A stretch of DNA of 64,000 bases, taken from positions 248,001-312,000 of the forward strand of contig JAKTNV010000164.1 of the NCBI GenBank assembly GCA_022747635.1, in the 5' to 3' direction. Shown here in pieces: positions 53,779 through 64,000 of the stretch. The translations under genes were made by a program, and so were the position numbers. Numbering within the stretch: position 1 is the stretch's first letter; each line of letters opens with the position of its first letter. This DNA comes from Hetaerina americana. Lineage: Eukaryota > Arthropoda > Insecta > Odonata > Calopterygidae. The notes under the pieces were generated by a model. That model was not told the DNA's origin and searched no databases. It saw only the letters and a list, made by a program, of their open reading frames with translations.

Positions 53779-54480
53779 ATGGTCGGACATCATGTGAACA
53801 CGCTCGCCTTGCAAATTGACGATAAGGCGAAGGCCCCTGCTCCGTTGGAGGTCCACCTCCTTACACTAGAGTCACTGGGCCTCACACCGGAAGAGATTGT
53901 GGCGATCTAATTAGGATATAACCGCCATTTGGTATTCCTGAAGTTGGCAACTGAAGCTACTATGAAGAGGATTCTATATTTTATCCCACGAAAGCTGCCG
54001 TTTCCATCCCTAACGATCCGAGGACGACGATTGCCATTGACGATACCTTCGGTAGCCTTTGTAATGTCAGGGCTCTTCGTCTTCCCGTGGAGACCCCATT
54101 GGAAGGTATAACAAGTGAGCTTCAACGTTTTGGAAAAATCCATCGCTCGTGGGAGAACAGGTGGGAGGGCGACAAAATGGCGCGCGTGCTGACAGGTACG
54201 ACAATGGTGCGTATGACGGTGGAAAGAAATATCCCGTCGTACCTCCACATTGGCGGCAACCGGGCCATCATTCAATCTACGAGGGTCAGCGCCGCACCTG
54301 CGCCCGTTGCAACCAAGAAGGCCATGGTGGAGGAAAGCCAAGGTGTCCGCAATATTCCCAGGGCTCCTCTAGAGGTGGACCAATTCGATCGATCTCCTCC
54401 GATTTCTCCCGACGGAGCCCCTTCGGCAGATGACCTCCAGTCCGCTCCCGGCCCCCCCGAGGCCACCTCCTGGGTTGGCC
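53779..54480 (+). pseudogene. ORF1 of LINE2, right copy
   Basis: Starts MVGHHVNTLALQIDDKAKAP at 53,779 and stops at about 53,910. The rest lies in other frames, with RALTGTTMVRMTV-type text and a zinc knuckle CARCNQEGHGGGKPRC that keeps its His, unlike the left copy. Followed by a proline-rich end. Confidence 0.65.
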
Positions 54481-54727
54481 CGGTCACCAGCTGTGCTGCC
54501 TAAAAGAAGGCCTCCCGTTGAACGCTGCCGAGTTACCCGCTCTTCGTAGAGACCACGGCTGGGTCTTCTCCTTCGGACGAGGTCGAGGGGGAGGTATGCA
54601 GTGACAACTCGAGGCCTCGATCGTCGGCCCGTCGTACGAAGCGTCCCGGGAAGCGGCGAAGCTCTTGTCGCTTGGGCTAGAGCGGGGACCGAAGCAACGT
54701 AAGCCAAGACCAGGACTCTGGTAAGTG

Positions 54728-55360
54728 ATGTCCGGTGCCCATAGCTGTCCTCTCATTCCACCAATTAATATTATTTCGCTTAATATTGCTGGTGTTTATA
54801 GCGCTTTAGAAAGTGCAGTACAACGTTTTCCTCGCGATCTCAGGGCTGATGGAATCCTCCTTCAAGAGGTAAGAGAGGACATACTCTGGGATAAAAACAT
54901 ATTTCAGGCTTTCGGCAATTTCGCCGAAAGTCATTCTGGCACCACCACCATAGTCCGAAATGGCATTCCGTTCTCTCATGTTCGCCGCCACGCTTCAGGC
55001 CGAAAAACGTCCGCTATCGTGAATGGTATCCATATCACGAACCTTTACGCTCCCTCCGGTTAGCGCGCGAGGGCTGAGCGCGAAAAATATTTTAATGAAC
55101 TCCCTCTCCCCTACCAGTATTCTTTCTTGGGGAGGGCCATATTGGGCGGAGATTTCAACTCCATCTACCGCCGAGAGGGTAGTGCCTCGAAAAGGGATGG
55201 GGTGACATACTATCCAAGCCGGGCACTCTCACTGATTCGAGCGATTGACGCAGTGCGTTCTTATTGCGCCGGTCCCACCCCCTTCACGCGATCAGGGCCT
55301 AACTCTCGGACGCGGATTAACTGCCTCTTCGTCTCGGCATCCCTAAAGAATGATGTTTAG
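54728..55360 (+). pseudogene. Endonuclease domain of LINE2, right copy
   Basis: Counterpart of 20,203-20,802. INIISLNIAGVYSALE, ILLQEVRED, RNGIPFSHVRR, NLYAPSG and then a TAG at about 55,061, after which ILGGDFNSIYRREG and SRTRINCLF continue in the same frame. The stop is absent from the left copy. Confidence 0.75.
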
Positions 55361-56353
55361 AGAGTGGACACGTGCCCCTACGCGCGGAAGAATCTGGCCA
55401 GAAGTTTTCGTCCTCAGCGTCTACCCAGTTAGTGAGGGGTGCCTAAACTTCCTCCCGGAATGGCGCCACCTCAACTACATAGCCCCTTTTTACCTTTTGT
55501 TCGCTGCTACGAATGTTACAAAGTAATATGGGGACATTGCCTTCAGGTGACACCGAAGCAATGCTCGGCGAAATAAATAAATATCTCTCGCTTCCAATGA
55601 CTTGCACTTCTTTGCCTTCAACCATCTCACTCTTTATCTTCGACAACACAACGGATAACGGCGCTACTCTAATAGATTCCTCTGATAAAATTTTGCTCGA
55701 TCGGCCAATCCCATTACTTACGCCGGTCTGAGTTTCGCGAACTTTGCCATCGCACAAGGGGACAACAAATCTATCCTCTCTTACTGGCGAAAAAACACAA
55801 TCATCACCCGATTTCTTTATCCCAAACCGGGAGTCGGTGGAAACCTCGAAGACATCGCCACTAACTTCGTCCCGAGCGGTGCAGCTTGCTTGCGACGCGG
55901 GTGGCAACCTCTCTATGACTCTTTCGGCCTTCGCCACCTCTGCTTATTTCTGTGTATCCTTATTTAGAGATCCGTTATCCTTATTCCCTTCTGTCGATTC
56001 CTCCGTCGTTACTTGAAAACAAATTCCCTCCATACTGCCGTTCATTCGCGAGTTACATTTCATTATCTCTGCCGGAAAAGCACTTTGGTTTTTAGTGTCG
56101 CTTATCGTTTTTTCCTCAAGGGATGCTAAATTATACGTGGCCATTTGCGAATCATTGCCATTAATTATACCATAAATGAAAGAATCAAACGCCTTGACCT
56201 CTTCGGAAACTCCAATTTCATGGGCGCCTATGGGCTCGTTCATCTGCGATGTTACGCCATTAGATTTAAGGTCTGTCGCGTGTCCCTCACCCATTCTTAT
56301 TTTCCGTTTATTGAACGATATACTTTTCCCGTAACGAACCATAAAATCAAGGC

Positions 56354-56646
56354 AACAATTTCAGAGTGTTAAAATCATTCGCCTTGACTGGGATTCAAAC
56401 CCAGATCCCGCCATATCCGGTTGAGTGCTTTAGCCACTTAAGCTACCGAGGCGTCCTCTTAAACTCTGAAATTTTGGGGCTTTTAAGGGAACAACAGCAC
56501 TCGACCGGATATTGAGGGATCTGGGTTCGAATCCCAGTCAAGGCGAATGATTTTTACACTCTGAAATTGTTGCATTGAAATGCACATTAGCGGATGACTC
56601 CGTTAAATGTTACTGTGGCGGCATCTCCCGCAGTTTCTTTGGAATT
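56354..56646 (-). mobile_element. Fold-back tRNA-SINE inside Gypsy D, right copy
   Basis: Same 293-bp insertion as at 18,881-19,173. Flanking repeats are cataaaatcaaggc (56,340-56,353) and cgtaaaatcaaggc (56,647-56,660), now one mismatch apart, which fits an insertion older than the arm duplication. Confidence 0.8.
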
Positions 56647-56947
56647 CGTAAAATCAAGGCCTAGAGGACCGTCATAGTTCGTTTCCCCAAAATCCACTAC
56701 TAAGATGTCATGGGGATATAATTTATGATCAATCAAAAATTGCACGAACTCTCTCCGATGATTGGCAAGGGATGACCTGACGCGCTTCGCACCCGAGAAT
56801 TGTAATCAGAATTCCTTAATTGGCCAAAAGGAAATTTTTTACTATCAATGATGGTAACGGCTGCTCTCGTTTCCACTAGAAAATTGTTATCTTTCCTAAA
56901 ATTATTAACTACTATTGTCCATCCTGCTTCTTGAGTTACCACTAGAA

Positions 56948-58159
56948 TTAAATCGGTCCCGACCTCCCAGTCGGGAGATCGGCGTTTCCCGCCACGAAGG
57001 GATTTTCGCGCCTCGGGCAGCGTCTGGGAAGATGGCCAATTCTTTTGACAAATGCCTCATTTCACGAGCGGCAATCTTTAGCCATATGATTTTCATTTCC
57101 ACAATTTAAACACAAAGACGGCCTCGTTCCCCTCTCCCTCTATCTAAACGCTCGACCAATGTGACCGGTTTTACCGCAGCGAAAGCAAACGCGTGCGCCG
57201 TGATTATCTATCCTTCGGTGTCCCTACTTGCACCGGGGGAAGCAGTCTTACTTTGGAACCCCTTCCGACAGCCTGTGCGGCGTTAATTTGTTCCACGGGA
57301 AACTGCCAACCTGCAACATTTGGCGGATTCGCGTTCATACCCTACCAAGGCGTTATATTTGGAGATGGCGGCCACCTAGGGGGTTACTGACACAACCACG
57401 CATGAGACTGTTGTGGTGAATTTACGTCTCTGTTGACGGCGAAATTTCTGACACTAGCTTCTTCAACGCTTGTGAAACCCTTCTGTCTTAATCAAGTTTG
57501 TTGGATTACGAACCAACACAAACCTACCAATCTCTTCCTTCAGCCCAATTAAAAATTGCACAAGAAGTCTACCTTGAATTCTTCGCTGTTTCTGAATCAA
57601 TCTCGCCCCATGACTCGCGTAGCCTACGGGCGACATGGCGCAATCTGGTTGGAAATTCTGCGACGTTCTCCAGCGGTTTTTCTACGCAAGTGTTAAATGT
57701 TTTTTCTAACATGATTGGAGATGCCTTTAGGGAAAATCTCCTTTTGAGATTAATGGAAAAGTCCGCGTATGAACCTAATATGTGATGATTTGCAGAGACC
57801 AAATCCGCGGCGGTTCCTCCAAGCCGAAGTTGAGCGACTCCTAAGGTCTGTGCTTCATTCTAACTACTAAGATGACTTACAATACGAACGCTTTCCAAAA
57901 ATTTGCCAACCCCAAACTCATCTTCCCCGCTAAACGTTGGAATTAAATGAATCTGGCTGCCAATAGCGGCGGTTTGCGCTGCTTCTTCGCAACCATTTTG
58001 CGGACTCGCGCTACTTCCCGGCTGTTCTAAGACATTAACCAAAGGTGTGAAGTTAAGTGCACTGCCGAATTTCAATCCATTTGCGGTTTCTTGATAATCG
58101 AGAAAAGGGTTAGGGTTCCCCAGTCTATGAGGGTTAAGGCCATCCATCGCGAAATTCAA
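56948..58159 (-). pseudogene. Gag of Gypsy D, right copy
   Basis: It starts MNFAMDGLNPHRLGNPNPFL at 58,159 and is open for 99 codons (IPTFSGEDEFGVGKFLESVRI). It continues in shifted frames (PLENVAEFPTRLRHVARRL at 57,700-57,640) and retains the zinc-knuckle region at about 57,190-57,000, followed by the TAA at 56,950-56,948. Better preserved at its N-terminus than the left copy. Confidence 0.8.
56957..56990 (-). promoter_or_regulatory. Predicted -1 frameshift signal (Gypsy D, right)
   Basis: Minus strand: GGGAAAC (56,990-56,984), 7-nt spacer, hairpin with loop GGGA (56,976-56,957). Same layout as in the left copy. Confidence 0.8.
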
Positions 58160-58483
58160 CCCAATGCTAATTACATTAAAATTTCACTGCGCTTAATTAA
58201 TTTATTTTTTCATACTCCGAGTGTATCCGATACCCATGGTGGGCGCTGAATGGGCTAATTGATGGTTCCTGATGAAGTGACGCTTAGTTTAATTGCGCGC
58301 AGAGAATCGCGATGAGGTTTTAGCACGTGTCTTAAAATAATAATTCGTTAGGTCAGCACAGATTAGAATATCCCACCTGTCAGAGAAAATACGGAACTTC
58401 CGATTTAAAGACGTACACGGGCACATGATAATCTATGAGACACTGCCGCATACACTGAATAAATCACTAGTCCAACCGTGCAA

Positions 58484-58500
58484 CCCCTCACCTGACACCA
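58484..58500 (-). other. Primer-binding-like site of Gypsy D, right copy
   Basis: Minus strand TGGTGTCAGGTGAGGGG, 3 bases after the LTR end at 58,504. Confidence 0.75.
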
Positions 58501-58503
58501 ATA

Positions 58504-59132
58504 TGTCGCAAGAGGGGTTTCTATGGTGCGACACAAAGGGTATCGGGGAAGGTACACCGAGTATTACCAAAGCAGCCGTATATTACCCAACATCAGTCAT
58601 AATGCACCATTTACATAAGTATAAGGAAATTATGGATGGCTAGACCCTCGGTAAACGAACGCGAGTGCGGACAGAATTAAAATGGCAGAAAATTACCTGG
58701 CACAGGAGAAATGCAGGGTGGACGCGGTCACGAAACACATAACCTAGGCAGAGCCCTCGTCCGTCGGAAAAGAAGGGAGTATGGCAGGGTGGACGCGGTC
58801 ACGACACGCATAACCTAGGCGGAGCCCTCGTCCGTCGGAAAGGAAGGGAGTATTGCAGGGTGGACGAGGTCAAACGAACGTAACCTTGGCAGAGCCCTCG
58901 TCCGAAGTTTAGTCAGGAATAGGACACACTGACGCGACAAGCGCAACATAGCCGAAGCATCGTGCCCTACCGGTCACCGCCAGATAACCAACTGACTGCT
59001 TTTTGCCCGGCGACCAGGGCTTTTATACCCAATTTAGGAGTCAGGGCAGAAATACTTTTGAATCATTGTCTTTGGTCACGTGGGACATTCGGAGGAGCCA
59101 GGGAAGGAGTACCATGTCGCATACTTGCGACA
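58504..59132 (-). mobile_element. LTR of Gypsy D, right copy, 629 bp
   Basis: On the minus strand it starts TGTCGCAAG (59,132) and ends CTTGCGACA (58,504), a 9-bp terminal inverted repeat. TATAAAAG at 59,027-59,020 and TCAGTT at 58,995-58,990 form the core promoter. The three 71-bp units follow at about 58,905-58,705. Confidence 0.9.
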
Positions 59133-60386
59133 ATAGATATAAATTTTTGCAAAGTTACCAATTAGAATTTCGTTCAAATATAATAAGCTCTGTTGTTTGA
59201 AATATTAATTAATCTTACTTCTAATGATTTAAACCGAATAGAAATAATTTTAAAATCAAATATTTTCTCAAACAACATTGTTTTACTATTTTTACATTAT
59301 AAACGAATGTATTAAGAGCAAATAACTTTAAAGAGCATACTGTATTTCATTAATGAAATAAGACTGGATCCGAACTCCAATTTGAAACCTTTTCTTCTTC
59401 ACTTCTTTGTTACTATTGCCATGGTGACGTCGTCACCAAATGTTCAAACCAAACAAACTTAATTCTCAAGTAATGTATTAGATTGTTCTGTCACATTTTA
59501 AATTTCACATATCGCTAATGCCTTTGAGCATACTGTGCTTACCTTTAGAAATACACAATACACGTTCATTAAGGCTATATAGTATTCATTCTCAAATTCA
59601 GAACGCACAAATTATTTGATTGCATTGTGAATAATGGGTGACATTAAAGGATCAAGGGTAGCCAAAAGTTGTATTGCACTGTTTGGAAGAATACATCTCC
59701 TCTTTGAGGTGAACTGTCTCATTGTCTATTTTAAGGTTATTTATGTGTATTTGAACTTCTTCCTATTTACGCCACACATGGAAAGAATGGACTGGTGATA
59801 TCTTTTATGAAACATATAACTTTCAAATTCTGGAGAACGCCTAATTACATTCACGACAAGATTACCAGCTGCTGAGATAGTTGTCTTTTAATTATTTCTG
59901 ATGATAAACTCTGCTTGAATTGACTGGAGTATCCATCTAAGCGTAGAAAATATACATGTTAATGCTCCTTTTTGAAGTAATTATGGTCTATGTTTTGGAT
60001 GGAATTGAACAGGAATCAAGTCCCAACCTACAGCTGTAAACAGTGTCAATATAAATTGAAAATAATACTTAACAATGTATTCCATGATCTACCAATACAA
60101 TGAGACCAAATTATTCAAAGTGGATTTTTAAAATACAATTTATTGAAAGATTCAATATTGAAAAATTAAACATAAAATAAACTGTATTTAATACACGCTC
60201 AGTAGAAGATAGGGCTTCTTAAGTTATTTCCACAGCCATTTTGCAATTACCCAATTGGGTGCCACAAATCCCATATTAAGAAGCACTCCTTTTTAATTAC
60301 AGTGTTTGTAAAATGAATTCATTTCTTCATCTTCATTATATTTGATTGGCATCTATTGGCTTAGAAATGCCATTTATTTTAGAATA
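59133..60386. repeat. Unclassified AT-rich repeat, right copy (part 1)
   Basis: Counterpart of about 15,480-16,397. It holds about 305 bases (near 59,381-59,685) that are absent from the left arm, where the two sides are joined at an ACT-like microhomology. No coding content is recognised. Confidence 0.6.
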
Positions 60387-60388
60387 TA

Positions 60389-61722
60389 CTACCTTAATCA
60401 AAAATTTCCCGGAATTTATTCAGAAAATTAAAAATACAAGTTTATTCATCTAAATCTATATTGTCCCCTTCAAAGTAATCCCCATCGACTGCAACACACT
60501 TATGCCAGCGCTTGATCCAATCCTCGAAACATTTTTTATATTCGGTTTTCGGTATGTCCATCAGTGCTTCCTGCGATTTTTCCATTACTTCCTCTCGGCT
60601 GCTAAAACGCGTTCCCCGTAATGGTTTTTTAACTCGATTGAACAGAAAGAAGTCACAGGGAGCCAAATCAGGTGAATTCGGTGGCTGTTGGATGGTATTT
60701 GTTGCATTTTTCGTCAAAAAATTACGAATAATGATAGGACTGTGCGACGGTGCGTTATCATGGTGCAAAATCCACGAGTTTTCTGCCCACATTTCTGGTC
60801 TCTTTCGGCGAATTGCTTCACGCAAACGTCTCATAACGCCCAAATAATACTCTTTGTTTACTGTCTGGCCTTCTGGCAAAAATTCATGATGCACTACACC
60901 GTTGTAATCCATGAAAACCGTCAGCATTGCCTTCTTTTTTGACTGAAAACGACGTGGTTTTTTTGGTCTCGGCTCATTTGGTGAACGCCATTCACTTGCC
61001 TGATGTCTGGATTGCGTGTCGTACTCATAAACCCACGTCTCGTCTCCAGTAATGATCCTTTTGATGAATGTGGGATCGGTTTCAGCCTCGCAAATCATGT
61101 CTTTTGCGACGTCAACACGGTCTCTTTTTTGCATGAAATTGAGGTCTTTTGGCACCAACTTTGCTGCTACACGACGGAAACCCAAATCATTAACCACAAT
61201 GTCTTGGGCGGATCCATAGGCAATGTTCAAGTCCTCCGCTATTTCTCTGATGGTTAATTTGCGGTTATTGACCAACATTTCTTTTACTTTATCAATTTTT
61301 TCACCGACTTTCGATGTCGATGGTCTGCCCTCTGCGTTCATCATCTTCGATTGACTCACGACCACTTCTGAACCGCTCGTGCCACTGGTAAACGACCGTT
61401 TTTTTTAGAGAATCGTTGCCGAAACACTTTTCCAACATTTCCAACGTCCGTGCGCCACTAAATCCGTTTTTTACGCAAAATTTAATACAAGTTCGTTGTT
61501 GCAAATTTAAATCCATTTCTGCAATTGTAAAAAATCGCCAACACACACACAGAGATAGATGTACTCTTGGCTACGTAACTTTTGCAAATGTCAAGTTATG
61601 ACACTAAGATTTAAAGGGAATATCAACAACAGATGTACCAATTTAACAAAAAAACAGAACTCAAATCGGAACGATGGGAGCGCCACACGGTGGTTATTCC
61701 GGGAACTTTTTGATTAAGGTAG
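60389..61722 (-). mobile_element. Mariner element, 1,334 bp, right arm only
   Basis: Terminal repeats ctaccttaatcaaaaa and tttttgattaaggtag at the two ends, with TA duplicated on both sides (60,387-60,388 and 61,723-61,724). The left arm has the uninterrupted sequence agaata-TA-tgtatgac at the matching place, which proves the insertion and its borders. It contains one transposase gene with a single frameshift. Confidence 0.97.
60442..61546 (-). pseudogene. Mariner transposase (DD34D), one frameshift
   Basis: The N-terminus (61,546-61,301; true start near FTIAEMDLNLQQRTCIKFC) has the helix-turn-helix region YQWHERFRSGRESIEDDERRG. A frameshift near 61,335 leads to the main frame (61,365-60,442). 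The catalytic residues are intact: ITGDETWVYEYD, HHDNAPSH, and SPDLAPCDFFLF with exactly 34 residues between the second and third Asp. The C-terminus is FEGDNIDLDE. Length is about 345 residues once the shift is ignored, normal for mariner. It would cut and paste the element at TA sites. As it stands it encodes no full protein. Confidence 0.95.
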
Positions 61723-61724
61723 TA

Positions 61725-62546
61725 TGTATGACATATAAAAGTCAATTGTTTTAAATGCAAACGATGTCAAAGCCAATTAATAATGACTGATTCCATACAG
61801 GTTCATTGAGTATAATATATTTATTTTTATAGGCTTTATTTTCATAAAAAATTCAGAATCAATCAAAACAGATCTCGATGAAATATTGGAACAGTTTAAG
61901 ACGATGAGAAGTCTCCTTGAATTATAAAGTTTGTGTTCAAAATTTATAAAATATCAAACCAATTTAATGGCAGACTCATTTAAACAGTTATTAATTCATT
62001 TATGCATTCATTGTCATTTAATTTTGGACAATTTATCAACCCAAATTAACATAAACATATTAAATATTAATCTTCATTACCTCAGAATAAAACATCCAGA
62101 AACGGACATATTTTCCCAGATTTATGAAGAAGGTTTGATTGCCCAATTACTTGATGCGTGAGTGTTTTGGTGTCCGATGGCTTCCCAGCAACATCACTAG
62201 TCAACACTTCCAAGATTTCCTTTGACTGCTTCTCATCCTGTTCATTTAGAGATTGATGAAACTGCTGGAATTCTTCAATGCTTTCGGGCATTAATTGATG
62301 ATTACTCAATTGAACTAATAACTGTGGAAATCAAGTTATTAGCTGACCACTATACTGATCCTTTTGTTTAAAAAAAATCAAGTTTTATAGATTGGTAGTG
62401 TATAAATACTATTGAAATTAGTATGTTATTTTGCATTGATCATTCTTCATAAAACTATGAGCAAACCAGTTCAAGAATGATATTTGTCAAAGTGGCAGAA
62501 CATTCTCACTCCATTCTCTTCAAATGTTATGCCATAGCATAGATAT
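61725..62546. repeat. Unclassified AT-rich repeat, right copy (part 2)
   Basis: Counterpart of about 14,640-15,450. It includes the minus-strand 75-codon open frame 62,309-62,082, whose length is kept in the left arm but which has no known domain. Part of it matches the diverged copy at 41,960-42,400. Confidence 0.6.
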
Positions 62547-64000
62547 GTGCTCGTCAAACACTATCTGCATTTTGCAGACAATGATACCTTTATGAGGGAT
62601 AGACATCCTTGTGTCAAGCTGAATGAAATTAGCCCTCTGCTTGTATTTCTCAACAAAAAGTTCTCAAGTTTGTTGACACCTGAGAGGAAGATTTCTATTG
62701 TCAAAAATGTTATTCTGTACAAGGATGAGCTCTCACTGATGCAGTATGTTTCCCTGAAAGGAGCCAGATTTGGGGTGGAAACGTTTAGATTTGCTAAGCC
62801 TATGTCTGGATATATATGGTCATTTAATATTATTTCTACAGGAAAAAGGTGGGTCATGATAGTCTATGGGGGTAAAGCATTGGACTATTGACTGGAGGGT
62901 CCTGAGTTCAAACCCCAGGCAGACACTCAGGGCACCTGATGCTCCACTCAAGCTATGTGATTTTTTCTGGTAAAAATCTTCCTGGTAAACCTTATTTGCC
63001 ACAGTGAAAGTAACTGGCTCCCCTTAATACCCTGATGTGTGAATTTCACAGACTGTATAGAGCTAAGTACTGTGTGAACTCTACCATCACCCATAAACCG
63101 ACCTTCCAGCATTGATTACTGTGTTTATGGTATACAGGAAATGGTCAGTATTGAAGGTGGAATATACCAATCTTCCTAATACATCCTTAGATTGTGCTAG
63201 CAGTAATGAAACCTCTGCTAGGTCAAAGATTATTGCCTGACTGCAGACAACTATTACACCTCCTCAGAGCTGGCTGATTTATTGGTTTCAAAAGGAACCG
63301 ATAGACATGGGACATTGAGAATTAGAAGGAAGGAAGTACTAGATGACGTATAGACTAAAGAAGTTGAAAAAGGAGGAATTGACTGCCCTCCAGCAAGGCA
63401 AAGTGATTGCTATGAATTGGGAAGATAAGATGGCCGTCAAGTCTCTGTACCCTTTACAGTACATAATACGGAATTTGTGGAATATAAAAGAAAAGGATAT
63501 GGTGCTATAAAAGCCAAAAGTTGTTGTTGTGTACAATAATACAATAGGTGGAGTAGAAAGGGAAGATCAGCACCTGACAAATTTCCCCATTCTGAAAAAA
63601 GGGGTGCAATAAATATTTTAAACATTTTTCACTTGTTGGACCGGGGCGCATGGAATGGATTTCTGTTGCAGAGAAAGGGTGGTGGACCAAAGGGTAAGTT
63701 CAGAATTTGGAATCAAACTAGTGGAAGATGTAACTGAGGGGTACATTGCATATGATATTACATGTGAGGGTTGAAGGCCTTCAGTAGAACAAAATCCTTG
63801 ATCCTCTATGTAAGTTACAATTTCCTAAGTATATGCCACCTACAGAGAAGAAGGAAAAGCTTTGTAGGATGTGTGCAATTTGTTGTGCCAAAAGGGATGG
63901 AACAAGCAATAAGATTGGAAAAGAAGCGAGGTGCCATTTCCAAGCATGCCACAGCCGCTAAGAACAGACATGTGATTTTATGAACGGGAGGAGATTTTCG
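62547..64000 (+). pseudogene. piggyBac-type transposase remnant, right copy
   Basis: HPCVKLNEISPLLVFLNKKF, LTPERKISIVKN, YVSLKGARFGVETF and SGYIWSFNI-STGK precede the SINE at 62,846. After it come TADNYYTSSELADLL, RIRRKEV, FVEYK-KGYGAIKAK, GGPKGKFRIWN and a degraded Cys-rich end. Stops and frameshifts (for example near 63,350) are partly shared with the left copy. The gene continues to the window edge. Confidence 0.8.
62846..63133 (+). mobile_element. tRNA-derived SINE in piggyBac, right copy
   Basis: Same 288-bp insertion as 14,052-14,339, flanked by acaggaaa at 62,838-62,845 and 63,134-63,141. Box A and box B are visible near the 5' end (tagtctatgg..gtaaagcattggac and gagttcaaacccc). Confidence 0.8.

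Larger units (their letters stand above)
53433..55375 (+). mobile_element. LINE2: 3'-truncated LINE, right copy
   Basis: Same structure as 20,160-22,057 in opposite orientation: GC-rich leader to 53,778, ORF1, endonuclease, then Gypsy D text from about 55,380. The join to Gypsy D is the same in both arms, so the 3' loss predates the duplication. Confidence 0.75.
55385..57102 (-). pseudogene. Protease and pol linker of Gypsy D, right copy
   Basis: The protease reads FLVETRAAVTII, the same ETRA change as in the left arm, and the same stop after ESSCNF at 56,733. The fold-back SINE lies at 56,354-56,646. The linker continues (DFMV-YGKSISFNKRK) with an extra frameshift near 55,940, then VAPLSVVLSKIKSEMV and VSPEGNVPILLCN, to about 55,385. 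Confidence 0.8.
55380..59132 (-). mobile_element. Gypsy D, right copy
   Basis: On the minus strand: LTR 59,132-58,504, primer-binding-like site, gag, frameshift signal, protease and linker, cut by LINE2 at about 55,380. It has the better-preserved LTR 5' end of the two copies. No 3' LTR is present. Confidence 0.85.
53433..64000 (-). repeat. Right arm of the giant inverted duplication
   Basis: Reverse-complement counterpart of 13,199-22,084. It differs by a mariner insertion (60,389-61,722), about 305 extra bases near 59,381-59,685 and scattered small changes. The match is still good at 64,000 (aacgggaggagattttcg against the left copy at 13,195-13,220), so the arm continues beyond the window. 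Confidence 0.95.

Noticed and set aside
13199..64000. Palindrome as a pure assembly artefact
   Set aside because: The arms differ by a few percent, by a mariner with a clean empty site, by a 305-bp difference and by private stops. A duplicated read or haplotype fold-back would be near identical. Read support is still needed.

Overview
The window looks like heterochromatin-like, repeat-dense nuclear DNA of an arthropod, most likely an insect. The evidence is the mix of elements: env-bearing Gypsy LTR elements with a baculovirus-F-type fusion protein, Jockey-, CR1-, RTE- and I-type LINEs, Penelope-like elements, piggyBac, mariner and tRNA-derived SINEs. I found no convincing host gene, no cellular tRNA or rRNA gene and no CRISPR. 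Almost every coding stretch is a broken transposable-element gene.

Layout. 1-2939: a fold-back (arms about 240 bp) enclosing a Penelope RT scrap and a LINE RNase H scrap. 4.46-5.85 kb: an RTE-like LINE scrap running into a 143-bp tandem repeat. 6.54-7.35 kb: (TA)n and a Penelope 3' fragment. 7.35-10.33 kb: Gypsy copy A (+), with RT deleted. 10.33-12.78 kb: deleted Jockey-type LINE1 (+). 13.2-22.08 kb: left arm of a very large inverted duplication, containing piggyBac with a SINE inside, an unclassified AT-rich repeat, Gypsy D (+) with a fold-back tRNA-SINE inside, and 3'-truncated LINE2 (-). 22.09-25.04 kb: Gypsy copy B (-), inverted partner of A. 25.04-38.79 kb: Gypsy E (-), the best-preserved LTR element (gag, PR, RT/RH, IN, accessory ORF, env), split inside IN by full-length LINE3 (28,288-33,774) and inside env by a SINE. 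38.8-42.4 kb: LTR scraps, LINE scraps and a diverged unclassified repeat. 43.4-48.1 kb: an RTE-like copy split by a CR1-like LINE. 48.1-49.0 kb: Penelope RT. 49.4-52.6 kb: longer RTE-like LINE. 53.43-64.0 kb: right arm of the inverted duplication, with the same contents as the left arm in reverse order plus a mariner copy, reaching the window edge.

How the parts relate. Nesting gives an order of events. Gypsy D lost its protease active site and received the tRNA fold-back, and piggyBac received its SINE, before the large inverted duplication, because both arms share these changes. Mariner entered only the right arm afterwards, at a clean TA. Gypsy E was hit by LINE3 with a 12-bp target duplication that leaves the integrase frame in register on both sides. 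The most interesting functional signal is a gag/protease junction shared by three Gypsy lineages (A/B, D, E): slippery GGGAAAC, exactly 7 nt, then an 8-bp stem with a 4-nt loop whose sequence differs but whose pairing is kept. The same lineages carry three zinc knuckles in gag, and E has an extra proline-rich, arginine-rich ORF between integrase and env.
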